NCBI GenBank assembly: GCA_003251955.1
Contig: QKDV01000061.1
Coordinates: 1-16,771, forward strand
Length of the DNA: 16,771 nucleotides
Source of the DNA: Methanospirillum hungatei
GTDB lineage: Archaea; Halobacteriota; Methanomicrobia; Methanomicrobiales; Methanospirillaceae
Direction of reading: 5' to 3'
Shown: piece by piece, positions 5,865 to 13,526 of the stretch
Numbering within the stretch: position 1 is the first letter of the stretch
Layout: each line of letters opens with the position of its first letter
Translations under genes and position numbers: made by a program
The notes under the pieces: generated by a model
Seen by the model: only the letters and a program-made list of their open reading frames with translations
Told to the model about the DNA's origin: nothing
Databases searched by the model: none

Positions 5865-7712
5865 ATGTATCCGGAACCTACTGAACTCATAGTTCTGGTA
5901 GTTGATGATGATCAAGAGTTCCAGAATATCATCTCCCATTATCTCACCGAAGACTTAAGGTACTCAGTAGTATCAGTAGATTCAGGGAAGAAAGCCCTGG
6001 AGATGCTTAAAGAACAATCTTTTTCAGCAATCATCGCAGATTTTCAGATGCCTGAAATGGATGGTCTTGAACTGCTCAGAATCATCAGGAGCCAGGGGAG
6101 TTTAATCCCATTTATCATATTTACAGGGCAGGGATGTGAAGAGATTGCAATTGATGCGTTAAATGCAGGTGCAGATTTTTATCTCGTTAAAGGAGAGGAT
6201 CCCGGCCCACAATTCCTTGCCCTTAGAAAGAATATTAGTGAGATCATTGCAAGGCGGCAGGCTGATGAAGCTCTGCGGGTCAGCGAATCAGATAACCGGA
6301 AGATGCTCTCACTGCTCAAGGCAACACTTGAGGCAACCGAAGACGGAATCCTTGTAGAAACAATTGATAGAGAGATAGTCGGGCATAACGAAAGATTTCT
6401 CAGGATGTTCAATCTTGATAAGAACCAGGTTGAAGGAAAAACGGGAGCAGAGATTTGGGCACTTGTATCAGATCAGATAATACCCGAACCCCATTCTTCA
6501 ATACATACCAAACCGGGAGATTCAAACCACTCAACACTCCTTTCATTCAAAGACGGAAGAGTGATCGAATCACATGCTAGACCTCAGATCTGTGAAGGAA
6601 AAATCATGGGTCGGGTATGGAGTTACTATGATCTTTCAGAAAGGGTACGGGCCGAGGATGCACTTCGGGAGAGTGAGGCATTCAACAGGGGACTTGTTAA
6701 TAACCTCCCGGATTTCGTCATGATCTATGACAACTCAGGAAAGATCCTCTATATCAACAGTTCAGGGATTGCCGGGCTCATGATTGATAAGGAACACTCA
6801 AACGGAACCCAGATCTTTCAGTACATTCTTCCTGAACATCACAGAATCGTGAAAGAGAATATTGTACGTAGATTTAAGGGAGAAACCGTTCCTCCATATG
6901 AAGTCAGGTTAGTCAGGTGCGATAACACCATGCTTGATGTCATGGTCCAGGCAACATTGATTCCGTACCAGGGTTCTGATGTAGTTCTTGCCGTACTGAC
7001 AGATATCACCTGGCGAAAAGAAGGAGAAGAAGCTCTTGAAAGGTACGCACAGAGCTTGCAGATGACAGTCAACGCTCTTGCTACAGCAAACAAAAAACTC
7101 AACCTCCTTTCAGATGTCACACGTCATGATATCCTCAATCAGGTTCACATTATCCTCAATTATCTTGATATTGTCTCATCAGAGCAGTTACCTGACGAAC
7201 AGAGAAAAATGCTTGAACGGATCGAAGATGCCACATCAATTATTCACAGACAGATTCAATTTACCAGAAGTTACCAGGATCTCGGGGTAAATAAACCTGA
7301 ATGGCAGAATGTTCAGGATATTATTGATCTCCTCACACCTCACGGGATACCAATACAAAACAAGGTCCGCGGACTTACCATTCTTGCAGATCCACTTCTG
7401 CCAAAGGTGTTTGAAAATCTCATAGACAATGGAATCAGACATGGGGGAGAGATCACGAATATCACCGTAACTGCCAACCTAAAAGATGATGGTGCAATAA
7501 GTCTGCGATGGACTGATAACGGAGTCGGGATCGCTACTAATAAAAAAGAGAGGATCTTTGAGAAAGGGTTTGGAAACAACACGGGGTTTGGAATGTTTCT
7601 TATCAGGGAGATCCTTTCACTCACCGGGATATCAATCAAAGAGATCGGAACTGAGGGAGAAGGAGCCTGTTTTGAGATAACGATCCCGAGAGGATCGTTT
7701 ATTCTCCAATAA
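5865..7712 (+). CDS. Receiver-PAS-PAS sensor histidine kinase
   Basis: This 615-aa cytoplasmic signalling protein has no membrane segments. Residues 8-128 are a receiver domain with the acidic pocket D14-D16, phosphoacceptor D59 (IIADFQMPEMDG), T87 and K109. Two PAS domains follow at about 148-262 and 271-388. The dimerisation/phosphotransfer region carries TRHDILNQ with H421, the H-box form frequent in methanogen kinases, then an N-box FENLIDNGIRHG (N518, N522), WTDNGVGI (D551) and the lid and G2 region FGNNTGFGMFLI, giving a complete Bergerat ATPase fold. The receiver at the N terminus suggests the kinase is itself modulated by phosphorylation from another kinase. It has its own leaderless promoter with an overlapping palindrome. 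No output regulator is adjacent, so its partner is elsewhere or is the 10393-10809 regulator. Confidence 0.92.
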   Translation: MYPEPTELIVLVVDDDQEFQNIISHYLTEDLRYSVVSVDSGKKALEMLKEQSFSAIIADFQMPEMDGLELLRIIRSQGSLIPFIIFTGQGCEEIAIDALNAGADFYLVKGEDPGPQFLALRKNISEIIARRQADEALRVSESDNRKMLSLLKATLEATEDGILVETIDREIVGHNERFLRMFNLDKNQVEGKTGAEIWALVSDQIIPEPHSSIHTKPGDSNHSTLLSFKDGRVIESHARPQICEGKIMGRVWSYYDLSERVRAEDALRESEAFNRGLVNNLPDFVMIYDNSGKILYINSSGIAGLMIDKEHSNGTQIFQYILPEHHRIVKENIVRRFKGETVPPYEVRLVRCDNTMLDVMVQATLIPYQGSDVVLAVLTDITWRKEGEEALERYAQSLQMTVNALATANKKLNLLSDVTRHDILNQVHIILNYLDIVSSEQLPDEQRKMLERIEDATSIIHRQIQFTRSYQDLGVNKPEWQNVQDIIDLLTPHGIPIQNKVRGLTILADPLLPKVFENLIDNGIRHGGEITNITVTANLKDDGAISLRWTDNGVGIATNKKERIFEKGFGNNTGFGMFLIREILSLTGISIKEIGTEGEGACFEITIPRGSFILQ

Positions 7713-7881
7713 TAATGAACTGGTTTATATGGCCCGGGTATGAGTAAACCCAATTTCTGAATCTGATCAAGTCCATCCTTCCAGATCTTGATATTACATC
7801 TTGCAGAAAGATCCGCAATAACCAGGTTAACCCAAAAATATGAAATGAGTATTCAGAATATCTGTTTCGTATTACCTCTTG

Positions 7882-7926
7882 ATCACAGTGATTATTATCT
7901 CCAGAAATAAACATCAGTATCACTGT
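7882..7926. repeat. Nested inverted repeats ATCAC-A-GTGAT and ACAGTGAT...ATCACTGT
   Basis: ATCACAGTGAT (7882-7892) is a perfect 5-1-5 palindrome. Its right half ACAGTGAT (7885-7892) also pairs with ATCACTGT (7919-7926), 8 bp across a 26-nt loop. The repeated ATCAC/GTGAT half-sites suggest protein binding sites or an RNA hairpin upstream of the transporter genes. No function is known. Confidence 0.3.
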
Positions 7927-7970
7927 TATCTGATATTAGTGAAAAAACAATTGAGGGACATAAATGACCG

Positions 7971-7984
7971 ATTGTAATCACAAT
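7971..7984. repeat. Inverted repeat ATTGT-AATC-ACAAT
   Basis: This perfect 5-bp inverted repeat with a 4-nt centre lies about 35-50 nt upstream of the TATA-like sequence of the ECF ATPase gene. That is a location where archaeal activators or metal-responsive regulators often bind. The operator role is inferred. Confidence 0.3.
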
Positions 7985-8015
7985 GATTAAAATCCAGGCA
8001 GTAATTATCGCAATA

Positions 8016-8025
8016 AAATATAATG
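8016..8025 (+). promoter_or_regulatory. Candidate TATA box of the ECF transporter operon
   Basis: An AAATATAATG sequence lies about 120-130 nt before the ATPase start codon. Transcription from near 8046 would give a leader of roughly 100 nt. No closer TATA box is evident, although the leader length makes the assignment uncertain. Confidence 0.35.
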
Positions 8026-8144
8026 CCTCATTCTGCTACAATGAAAGTTGACATAGAGACAGATTTTTGGCGACTAGTGGGCATGTCATTCATACATTCC
8101 GTAAAACAGTAATATCCAGACAACCTACTCTCAGGATACAGCGT

Positions 8145-8984
8145 ATGAATATTTTAGAGACACGGGCGATCACGTACGAATATCGTGGTGGCATAACTGC
8201 CCTACATAATGTCTCAGTCGCCGTGCCTCGTAACGGATGTGTTGCCCTGCTGGGTTCCAACGGGGCAGGCAAAAGCACGCTGATGAAGCATTTCAACGGC
8301 ATCATCACCCCCAATAGCGGTGAAGTGTTGGTTGACGGGGAACGCGTCTCAAAAGAGAATCTTCGACTTGTCAGGCAAAAGATAGGTATGGTCTTTCAGA
8401 ACCCTGATGACCAGATCTTCGCTCCTACTGTCAGGGAAGATATTGCCTTTGGTCCTACCAACCTGGGTCTTGCCATTGATATCATTGAGGAGAGAGTTCA
8501 GCAGTCACTGCAGCAGTTAGAGATTGAGCATCTTGCAGATCGTCCACCTCACCATCTGTCAGGAGGAGAAAAGAAGAGGGTTGCAATCGCGGGGATACTT
8601 GCCATGAACCCTGATATCCTTGTCCTTGACGAACCCACGTCTGGCTTAGATCCAGTAGGTATCAGAGAACTTATCAGTCTGCTACGGAAACTCGTACAAA
8701 CAAGAGAGATCTCATTGATGTTCTCAACCCATCATGTTGACCTTGTGCCTGACCTGGCACGGTATGTCTATGTCATGCATGCAGGGGAGGTAATCGGACA
8801 AGGAACAGTAGAGGAGATATTTGCGGACGCTTCGCTTCTCTCACGGGCACGACTTGATGTCCCCATCCTCACAAGATTGGTCACCTCCCTACAGAAGAGG
8901 GGCGTACCCCTTAAGGCTGGGTACCGGTTTGAGGAGGTTGAACAGGCACTCTTCTCCCTAATATCAGATAAACCGGAAACATAA
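8145..8984 (+). CDS. cbiO: ECF transporter ATPase (CbiO/EcfA type), probably cobalt or nickel uptake
   Basis: This is the cytoplasmic ATPase that powers an energy-coupling-factor importer. The start at 8145 (279 aa) has AGGA 8 nt upstream, and the product begins directly with the domain (MNILETRAITYEYRGG). An ATG at 8067 would add 26 unrelated residues without a ribosome binding site. Motifs present are Walker A GSNGAGKST (37-45), the Q-loop VFQNPDDQIF (Q85) in the longer form typical of ECF ATPases, signature LSGGEKKR (138-145), Walker B ILVLDEP with E163, and the H-loop FSTHH (H196). The stop TAA shares its last base with the next start codon (TAATG), giving translational coupling to the T protein. 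CbiO and CbiQ are closest by sequence feel. Without an S component nearby the substrate could be cobalt, nickel, biotin or another vitamin. Confidence 0.92.
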   Translation: MNILETRAITYEYRGGITALHNVSVAVPRNGCVALLGSNGAGKSTLMKHFNGIITPNSGEVLVDGERVSKENLRLVRQKIGMVFQNPDDQIFAPTVREDIAFGPTNLGLAIDIIEERVQQSLQQLEIEHLADRPPHHLSGGEKKRVAIAGILAMNPDILVLDEPTSGLDPVGIRELISLLRKLVQTREISLMFSTHHVDLVPDLARYVYVMHAGEVIGQGTVEEIFADASLLSRARLDVPILTRLVTSLQKRGVPLKAGYRFEEVEQALFSLISDKPET

Positions 8985-9802
8985 TGATAGAAGAACTGAG
9001 TGCAATTGAATGGGACGCTTCCCGCAGTTCGTTCACTCACAACCTAGATGCACGGGTTAAACTTATTTTGGTTTTACTCATGATCGTCCTGGTCGTCTCA
9101 TACCCACTCTCCTGGGGGGTTATCTACATTGCAGTTCCATTCGGCTTGATTATCGCCGGATTGTGGGCTCTCTCAACCCTGCCTGTGAAGACCTACCTCA
9201 CCAGGTTTCTCATGACCCTTCCATTTGGATTTTTTATTATATTCTTCCAGATCTTTTTCAAGAACAGTCATTACCAGACCGCAACAGAAGTACCACTTCC
9301 GTTTCCTTTCTTCCCAATATATTACGAATCTGTTGAGTTCGCAAGCCTGCTATTCATCAAGTTTCTCCTCTGTATCAGTGCAATCCTACTCCTCTCTTCC
9401 ACAACACCGGTGCAGGAACTGCTCAATGCAGGACGCAGACTCGGCCTTCCCTCAGTGATGGCCCTTTCTCTAGGAATGATGATCAGGTATCTCTTCCTGT
9501 TTGCGACCATGTTTACACAGATCCACCATTCCCTTCAGGGGAGAAACTTCGATCCCTGGGCTAAAAACCTCCCGTACCGTTATAGGATCCGGACTCTGGG
9601 ATATGCCATGGGAGTGCTATTTCTCAGAGCTTATGAACAGGGTGAACGTACATACTCGGCAATGCTCTGTCGTGGATATGGAAGCCACGCTCTTGACCAC
9701 CTACAGAAAAAACCTCTGAACTGCATCGATAAGATCGTGCTCTCATCACTGGGGATGGTAATGCCAGCACTTGCAGCAGCCTCTTATCTCATTCACGGAT
9801 AA
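8984..9802 (+). CDS. cbiQ: ECF transporter transmembrane T protein (CbiQ/EcfT family)
   Basis: This 272-aa integral membrane scaffold couples the ATPase to a substrate-binding S component. Hydrophobic segments lie at about 26-42, 44-62, 74-93, 117-140, 158-178 and 252-270. Between the fifth and last segments are the two cytoplasmic coupling motifs that contact the ATPase. The second, AMLCRGY (226-232), is canonical AxxxRG. The first reads SLQGRNF (183-189), so the usual A and RG glycine are replaced while the arginine (R187) is kept. The start overlaps the ATPase stop by one base, and the pair forms a two-gene operon ending at a convergent gene. The family is secure; the substrate is not shown by the sequence. 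Confidence 0.92.
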   Translation: MIEELSAIEWDASRSSFTHNLDARVKLILVLLMIVLVVSYPLSWGVIYIAVPFGLIIAGLWALSTLPVKTYLTRFLMTLPFGFFIIFFQIFFKNSHYQTATEVPLPFPFFPIYYESVEFASLLFIKFLLCISAILLLSSTTPVQELLNAGRRLGLPSVMALSLGMMIRYLFLFATMFTQIHHSLQGRNFDPWAKNLPYRYRIRTLGYAMGVLFLRAYEQGERTYSAMLCRGYGSHALDHLQKKPLNCIDKIVLSSLGMVMPALAAASYLIHG

Positions 9803-9829
9803 ATTTTCGCAAAAAACAGAATTCAGTGA
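9803..9829 (-). terminator. T-rich terminator between convergent genes
   Basis: Past the CheB stop the minus strand runs into TTTTTTGCGAAAATTT, with the six-T run at 9811-9816 about 14 nt beyond the stop codon. Archaeal RNA polymerase terminates at oligo-T tracts without a hairpin. The plus strand offers only TTTT for the T-protein transcript. Confidence 0.4.
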
Positions 9830-10396
9830 TCAGATGAGATGACCTGAACCAAATTTTACCAGGGCCTTAGTAATATCTTTTGGAGTGAGGATCTCACTGA
9901 CCATCCCAGTATCAAGAGCAGCCTGGGGCATACTCCTGATAGGAGCAGTTACCGGGTCCTGCACGATAGTATACCCACCAAGTGATTTAATTAGGGCAAT
10001 TCCTGCAGCACCATCCTGACCCATCCCAGTGAGGATAACCCCAAGGATCCGGTCACCCTCAATCTGCTGGAGCGAGAGCATTGTCCGATCAATTGAAGGT
10101 TTTACCCCGTGAAGTTTCTCGCTGTCTTCAAGATGAATCGTGCGATTCTGCTCCAGAATCAGGTGTCTGCCTGCAGGCGCAATATAAATTCTACCCTCTG
10201 CAATTTTTTCTCCAGCCTTTGCAATCTCTACTGTCATTGGTGTCAAGTCTGCGACATGACACCTAAACGTCTCAGTAAATGCTGCTGGAAGATGCTGTAT
10301 AATTATTATGGCAGCCTGGACAACAGGAAACTGGGAAAAGACCTCTTCAAGAATATGTGGGCCACCGGTAGAAGAACCAATAATTGCTATCTTCAT
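9830..10396 (-). CDS. Stand-alone CheB methylesterase domain protein
   Basis: This 188-aa cytoplasmic protein consists only of the CheB catalytic domain, which removes methyl groups from glutamates of chemoreceptors and deamidates glutamines. The catalytic triad is visible: S9 in GSSTGG, H35 in IIQHLP and D128 in LTGMGQDG. Classical CheB (about 350 aa) has an N-terminal receiver that gates the active site; it is missing here. The gene's ATG overlaps the stop of a single receiver-domain gene (ATGA, 10393-10396), so receiver and esterase are made as separate, coupled polypeptides. No cheR, cheA, cheW or receptor gene is in the window. It may serve chemotaxis genes elsewhere or a non-chemotaxis methylation system under the upstream kinase. 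Confidence 0.92.
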   Translation of the reverse strand: MKIAIIGSSTGGPHILEEVFSQFPVVQAAIIIIQHLPAAFTETFRCHVADLTPMTVEIAKAGEKIAEGRIYIAPAGRHLILEQNRTIHLEDSEKLHGVKPSIDRTMLSLQQIEGDRILGVILTGMGQDGAAGIALIKSLGGYTIVQDPVTAPIRSMPQAALDTGMVSEILTPKDITKALVKFGSGHLI

Positions 10397-10809
10397 GCGA
10401 CTTGGCCTTTGTCTCCCTGTTCAGGCAGAAATCCTGCATAATATCTCACCCTTTCCACCAGATCATCAGAATCAAACGGTTTGGTAACATAATCCTGTAC
10501 CCATTCCTGAAGACCAATCATCTTGGTATCTGGAACATTCTTTGCGGTCAGCATGAGAATGATGATATGGTGAAAGAGATCTTCTTCGAGAATCTTGGAG
10601 ATGGTATCCCACCCATCCATACCCGGCATCATGATATCAAGGAGAATAACACCACAGAACCCTGAATGAAGTAGTTCAAGACATTTTTCACCGTTTTCTG
10701 CGCCCACAACATCATATCCAGCATCATCAAGGACAGTCCGAACTGCAATCCTGACATGGGTGTCATCATCAACAATCATCACTTTGATCTTTGGATTGTC
10801 ATCTCCCAT
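10393..10809 (-). CDS. Single-domain response regulator
   Basis: This 138-aa receiver protein has acidic residues D14-D16 (MIVDDD), phosphoacceptor D58 in LLDIMMPGMDG, T88 in LMLTAKN and K110 in VTKPF; no DNA-binding or output domain follows. The start at 10809 (MGDDNPKIKV) is preferred. The frame reaches an upstream ATG at 10872, but that codon lies inside a TATA box, ahead of the start site that box would set, and adds 21 residues unlike a receiver domain. An AGGG lies about 10 nt before the chosen start. The gene sits 65 nt downstream of the 833-aa kinase, its likely phosphodonor, and is coupled by ATGA to the CheB esterase, its likely target. Use of the upper start from a read-through message cannot be excluded. 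Confidence 0.88.
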   Translation of the reverse strand: MGDDNPKIKVMIVDDDTHVRIAVRTVLDDAGYDVVGAENGEKCLELLHSGFCGVILLDIMMPGMDGWDTISKILEEDLFHHIIILMLTAKNVPDTKMIGLQEWVQDYVTKPFDSDDLVERVRYYAGFLPEQGDKGQVA

Positions 10810-10871
10810 CTGTACACATCCCTGCCTTGTTCTTCTGAATAATTCGTTTCTCTCATAAAAATGCCCTTGCA

Positions 10872-10881
10872 TATTTATATA
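10872..10881 (-). promoter_or_regulatory. TATA box overlapping the kinase stop codon
   Basis: The minus strand reads TATATAAATA, a strong archaeal TATA match, across the end of the kinase gene. It predicts a transcript start near 10850 and a leader of about 40 nt for the regulator-CheB pair, so these could be expressed apart from the kinase. Confidence 0.5.
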
Positions 10882-13376
10882 CCACTCTTAAACAGGGGCA
10901 CCTTCTTAAGATTCACAAGAAATAGTGCACCTTTTCCCGGCCCTTCACTCCTGGCCTTGATGATACCCCCATAAATATCCACAATCCGCTGGGCGATAGC
11001 CAGTCCCAGCCCATGCGAATTCAGATCATGACGGGATGAGTCTGCCTTGTAGAACTCGTCAAAAATCCTAGGCAGAGCATCAGATGTAATTCCAATGCCG
11101 GTATCCTTGATCTTGATACAGATTGATTCAGGTTTTTCTTCAGCCGTGATCTCAATTGTACCACCAATATAGGAATACTTGACAGCATTGCCGATTAGGT
11201 TACCAAACAGTGTCTCAAGATGCATCGGGGACATCGTTACTGCAAACATTTTCGGGACATCATTCCTGACGATAAGGCTTTTCTGATGGATCAAATATGC
11301 GTTGTCTGAGATGATCTGATCCATCAGCTCATGGAGATTGATCTGTTGTATATCAGATAGGGAGTAGAGGGCATTCATCTGGGCAAGTTCAAGGATCCTT
11401 GTGATCATTCGTCTTATCGTCTTCACATCCTCGATAGAAACATCCATGAGTTCGATAAGTTCAGGATCACTGATCTTCTTCCGTACAAAAGGAAGAATAG
11501 CAACCAGAGGTGTTAGCGGAGTCTTGAGATCATGGCCAATCTGCATTATGAACTCGTCTTTCTGACGAAGAAGCTCCTCAATCTGTGTCGTGCGGAAGCG
11601 GACCCGCTGGTCAAGATCCCTGTTCATGTCAAGAAGCTGACTACGCATTGCATCAAGTTCAAGTGTCTTCTGTTCAAGCTGGTTTGCATACCTAAGGAGA
11701 TGCTGCTCGACCTCTTTTCGCTCTGTGATGTCCTGGAGAATACCAAATGATCCGGTTACCAACCCACCCCTGATCCTGGGCTGACCGTGAATCCGGATAT
11801 ACTTAAACTTTTCAGCAGGGAGATCAATCCTGATGTCAAACCCAAATTCAGCATCGATTATTGCCTCATTCCCAAAAATCTTTTGAAGTTGGGCTTTATC
11901 AGGAATTGAGGTTATATATACCAGGTCATCAAGAGTGATTACATTCATGTCGGATGGAAGAACTAGAATTGAAAAGACTTCAGGCGATACCCTGAAGGTT
12001 TTCAATCTGGCATCATATGACCAGAGACCGAGCTTTGCAATTCTCCCTGCTTGTTCGAGTTTCCATTCAGACTCGTGGACCAATTGTTCATACTGCTTTC
12101 GTCTTGAGATATCGCGGATCACACCTTCGATACCCTGTAAATACCCCTCTTCTGAATATACCAGTCGACAACTGACCGATCCGGTTATCACCTTACTTTT
12201 GCCTTTCAAGATCAGTTCATAATCCTTAACCCCATTTCCATTCAGAACTTCAGATAGGAAGATCGGCCAGGTGTCAGGGTACATGAGCAGGGTCTCCATA
12301 CTCAACCCAGTGAGAAGCTCATTTGAAGGATAACCTAGTGCGGTTGCCATGGAAGGGCTGACCTCAAGGAGGATACCGGCTTTGTCGGTCCTGTAATACA
12401 TATCACCGATATGCTCGATTACGCTCCTAAACTTTTCACGGCTTTGTGCAAGGTCAGTCTCGACCCTTGCCTTCATCATACCTGCACCGACAATTCGACC
12501 TATGGATTTTAGGGCCGTTATCTCGGTATCATTTAGGGTCACATCTTCACTCCAGAGGATGAAGCAGCCATAAATTTCTGCCTGATGTAAGACAGGAATG
12601 AGAAGTACCACCGAAACATCCCGTCCGATCATGGTGTTTTTCAGAGCGTTTGGAACAGTGTCCAGTGTGTAGATCAGATGAGGATGATCGCAGAGTGTCG
12701 CTTTTATCTGTCTGAAACCGTCCAGATCTTCAGGAGGGAGGTCTTCCCATCCTTCACCAATGAGGAATCCATACCGTCGTGACCAGAGTGGATCTTCACG
12801 GGGAGTATTCTCTTCATCAGGTTCGGGACTGAACTCAAGGAACGAGATAAAGGGTACCTGGAGAAGTGGGCCGGCACGGCTGACGACCTGCTGAATCAGT
12901 CGGCTCGGATTTGAGGCTTGAACTGACGCTGCAATCTCGTGAATGATATTCATCAGTATGGCTGTATGTGACTGCTGGTCCCAAAGGACAGATTGGTGTG
13001 CAGTGCCTGATACGGTCATAATGATACCAGTTGCCCGGGATGGTCTGCGTGTGGTTCCTTTCCGGATAGGGGTGAGCGTGAGAAATGCCTTCTCATCACG
13101 ACCGGAAGAGCCTGATCTGATAAAAGAGACTTCTACTGTTGATTCAGAAGAGATAGAGATCCGCTTAAGCATGTGGGGGACATCTTTGAGCTGGCCATCC
13201 CACCTGAAAACCTGATCCACAGGCTTATCTTTCATATCTTCAATCAAATTGGGGAATAGTGAGAGAAAGGATGGATTTGCATATTTTACCCTCATTCCTG
13301 TATCAAGGATACAGAATGGATCAGAGAGGAAAGGAAGCAGAGAATTGAGACATTCATGCAGAGGTGGTGTAGTCAT
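10875..13376 (-). CDS. PAS-GAF-PAS-PAS sensor histidine kinase
   Basis: This 833-aa protein has no clear membrane segment, so sensing is probably cytoplasmic. Domains in order are an N-terminal PAS (about 12-122), a GAF-like domain (about 138-305), PAS (about 314-428), PAS (about 434-555, ending FGILQDITERKE), a coiled coil (about 560-605), a HisKA domain with H615 in QIGHDLKTPLTPL, and a HATPase domain with the N-box LFGNLIGNAVKYS (N726, N730), KDTGIGI (D758) and HGLGLAIAQRIV. All catalytic motifs are intact, and the classical HxxKTPL box differs from the TRHDILNQ type of the 5865-7712 kinase. It heads an operon with a receiver protein and a CheB esterase on the same strand. The start is the ATG at 13376, with a TATA-like CTATATGG near 13447-13454. 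Its signal is unknown. Confidence 0.93.
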   Translation of the reverse strand: MTTPPLHECLNSLLPFLSDPFCILDTGMRVKYANPSFLSLFPNLIEDMKDKPVDQVFRWDGQLKDVPHMLKRISISSESTVEVSFIRSGSSGRDEKAFLTLTPIRKGTTRRPSRATGIIMTVSGTAHQSVLWDQQSHTAILMNIIHEIAASVQASNPSRLIQQVVSRAGPLLQVPFISFLEFSPEPDEENTPREDPLWSRRYGFLIGEGWEDLPPEDLDGFRQIKATLCDHPHLIYTLDTVPNALKNTMIGRDVSVVLLIPVLHQAEIYGCFILWSEDVTLNDTEITALKSIGRIVGAGMMKARVETDLAQSREKFRSVIEHIGDMYYRTDKAGILLEVSPSMATALGYPSNELLTGLSMETLLMYPDTWPIFLSEVLNGNGVKDYELILKGKSKVITGSVSCRLVYSEEGYLQGIEGVIRDISRRKQYEQLVHESEWKLEQAGRIAKLGLWSYDARLKTFRVSPEVFSILVLPSDMNVITLDDLVYITSIPDKAQLQKIFGNEAIIDAEFGFDIRIDLPAEKFKYIRIHGQPRIRGGLVTGSFGILQDITERKEVEQHLLRYANQLEQKTLELDAMRSQLLDMNRDLDQRVRFRTTQIEELLRQKDEFIMQIGHDLKTPLTPLVAILPFVRKKISDPELIELMDVSIEDVKTIRRMITRILELAQMNALYSLSDIQQINLHELMDQIISDNAYLIHQKSLIVRNDVPKMFAVTMSPMHLETLFGNLIGNAVKYSYIGGTIEITAEEKPESICIKIKDTGIGITSDALPRIFDEFYKADSSRHDLNSHGLGLAIAQRIVDIYGGIIKARSEGPGKGALFLVNLKKVPLFKSGI

Positions 13377-13481
13377 CTCTAATATACCAGTATCAGAAGC
13401 CGGATTCTTCCATCAGGAATAGTTGTTCAATACTCTGACATAACCCCATATAGACTCAGCGGCAGAAAGAGGCCATAACTC

Positions 13482-13489
13482 ATATAAAT
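13482..13489 (+). promoter_or_regulatory. TATA box of the DNA methyltransferase gene
   Basis: ATATAAAT in the 150-nt divergent region is centred about 42 nt before the ATG at 13527. It predicts a leader of about 15 nt that carries AGGT 4 nt before the ATG. The kinase promoter on the other strand occupies the left part of the same region. Confidence 0.5.
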
Positions 13490-13526
13490 ATCAAATCAGA
13501 CCTCCAACAGATAGAGCAGGTAAAAC

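Larger units (their letters stand above)
7713..8144. other. 432-nt intergenic region rich in inverted repeats upstream of the ECF genes
   Basis: No gene is supported here. Just past the kinase stop, GGTTTA (7722-7727) pairs with TAAACC (7745-7750) around a CCCGGG centre and may help end transcription. Further on are inverted repeats at 7882-7926 and 7971-7984, a TATA-like box near 8016-8023, and a leader of about 100 nt before the ATPase gene. In that leader TGACAT (8049-8054) can pair with ATGTCA (8083-8088). No match to a known riboswitch was recognised by eye. Confidence 0.45.

Noticed and set aside
7340..7923. Two overlapping minus-strand frames at the 3' end of the receiver-kinase and beyond
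   Set aside because: The first lies opposite the kinase ATPase domain, and the second has no ribosome binding site or family resemblance.
8067..8144. Upstream ATG start for the ECF ATPase adding 26 residues
   Set aside because: It has no ribosome binding site and the added residues do not resemble the family; ATG 8145 has AGGA at 8 nt and begins at the domain.
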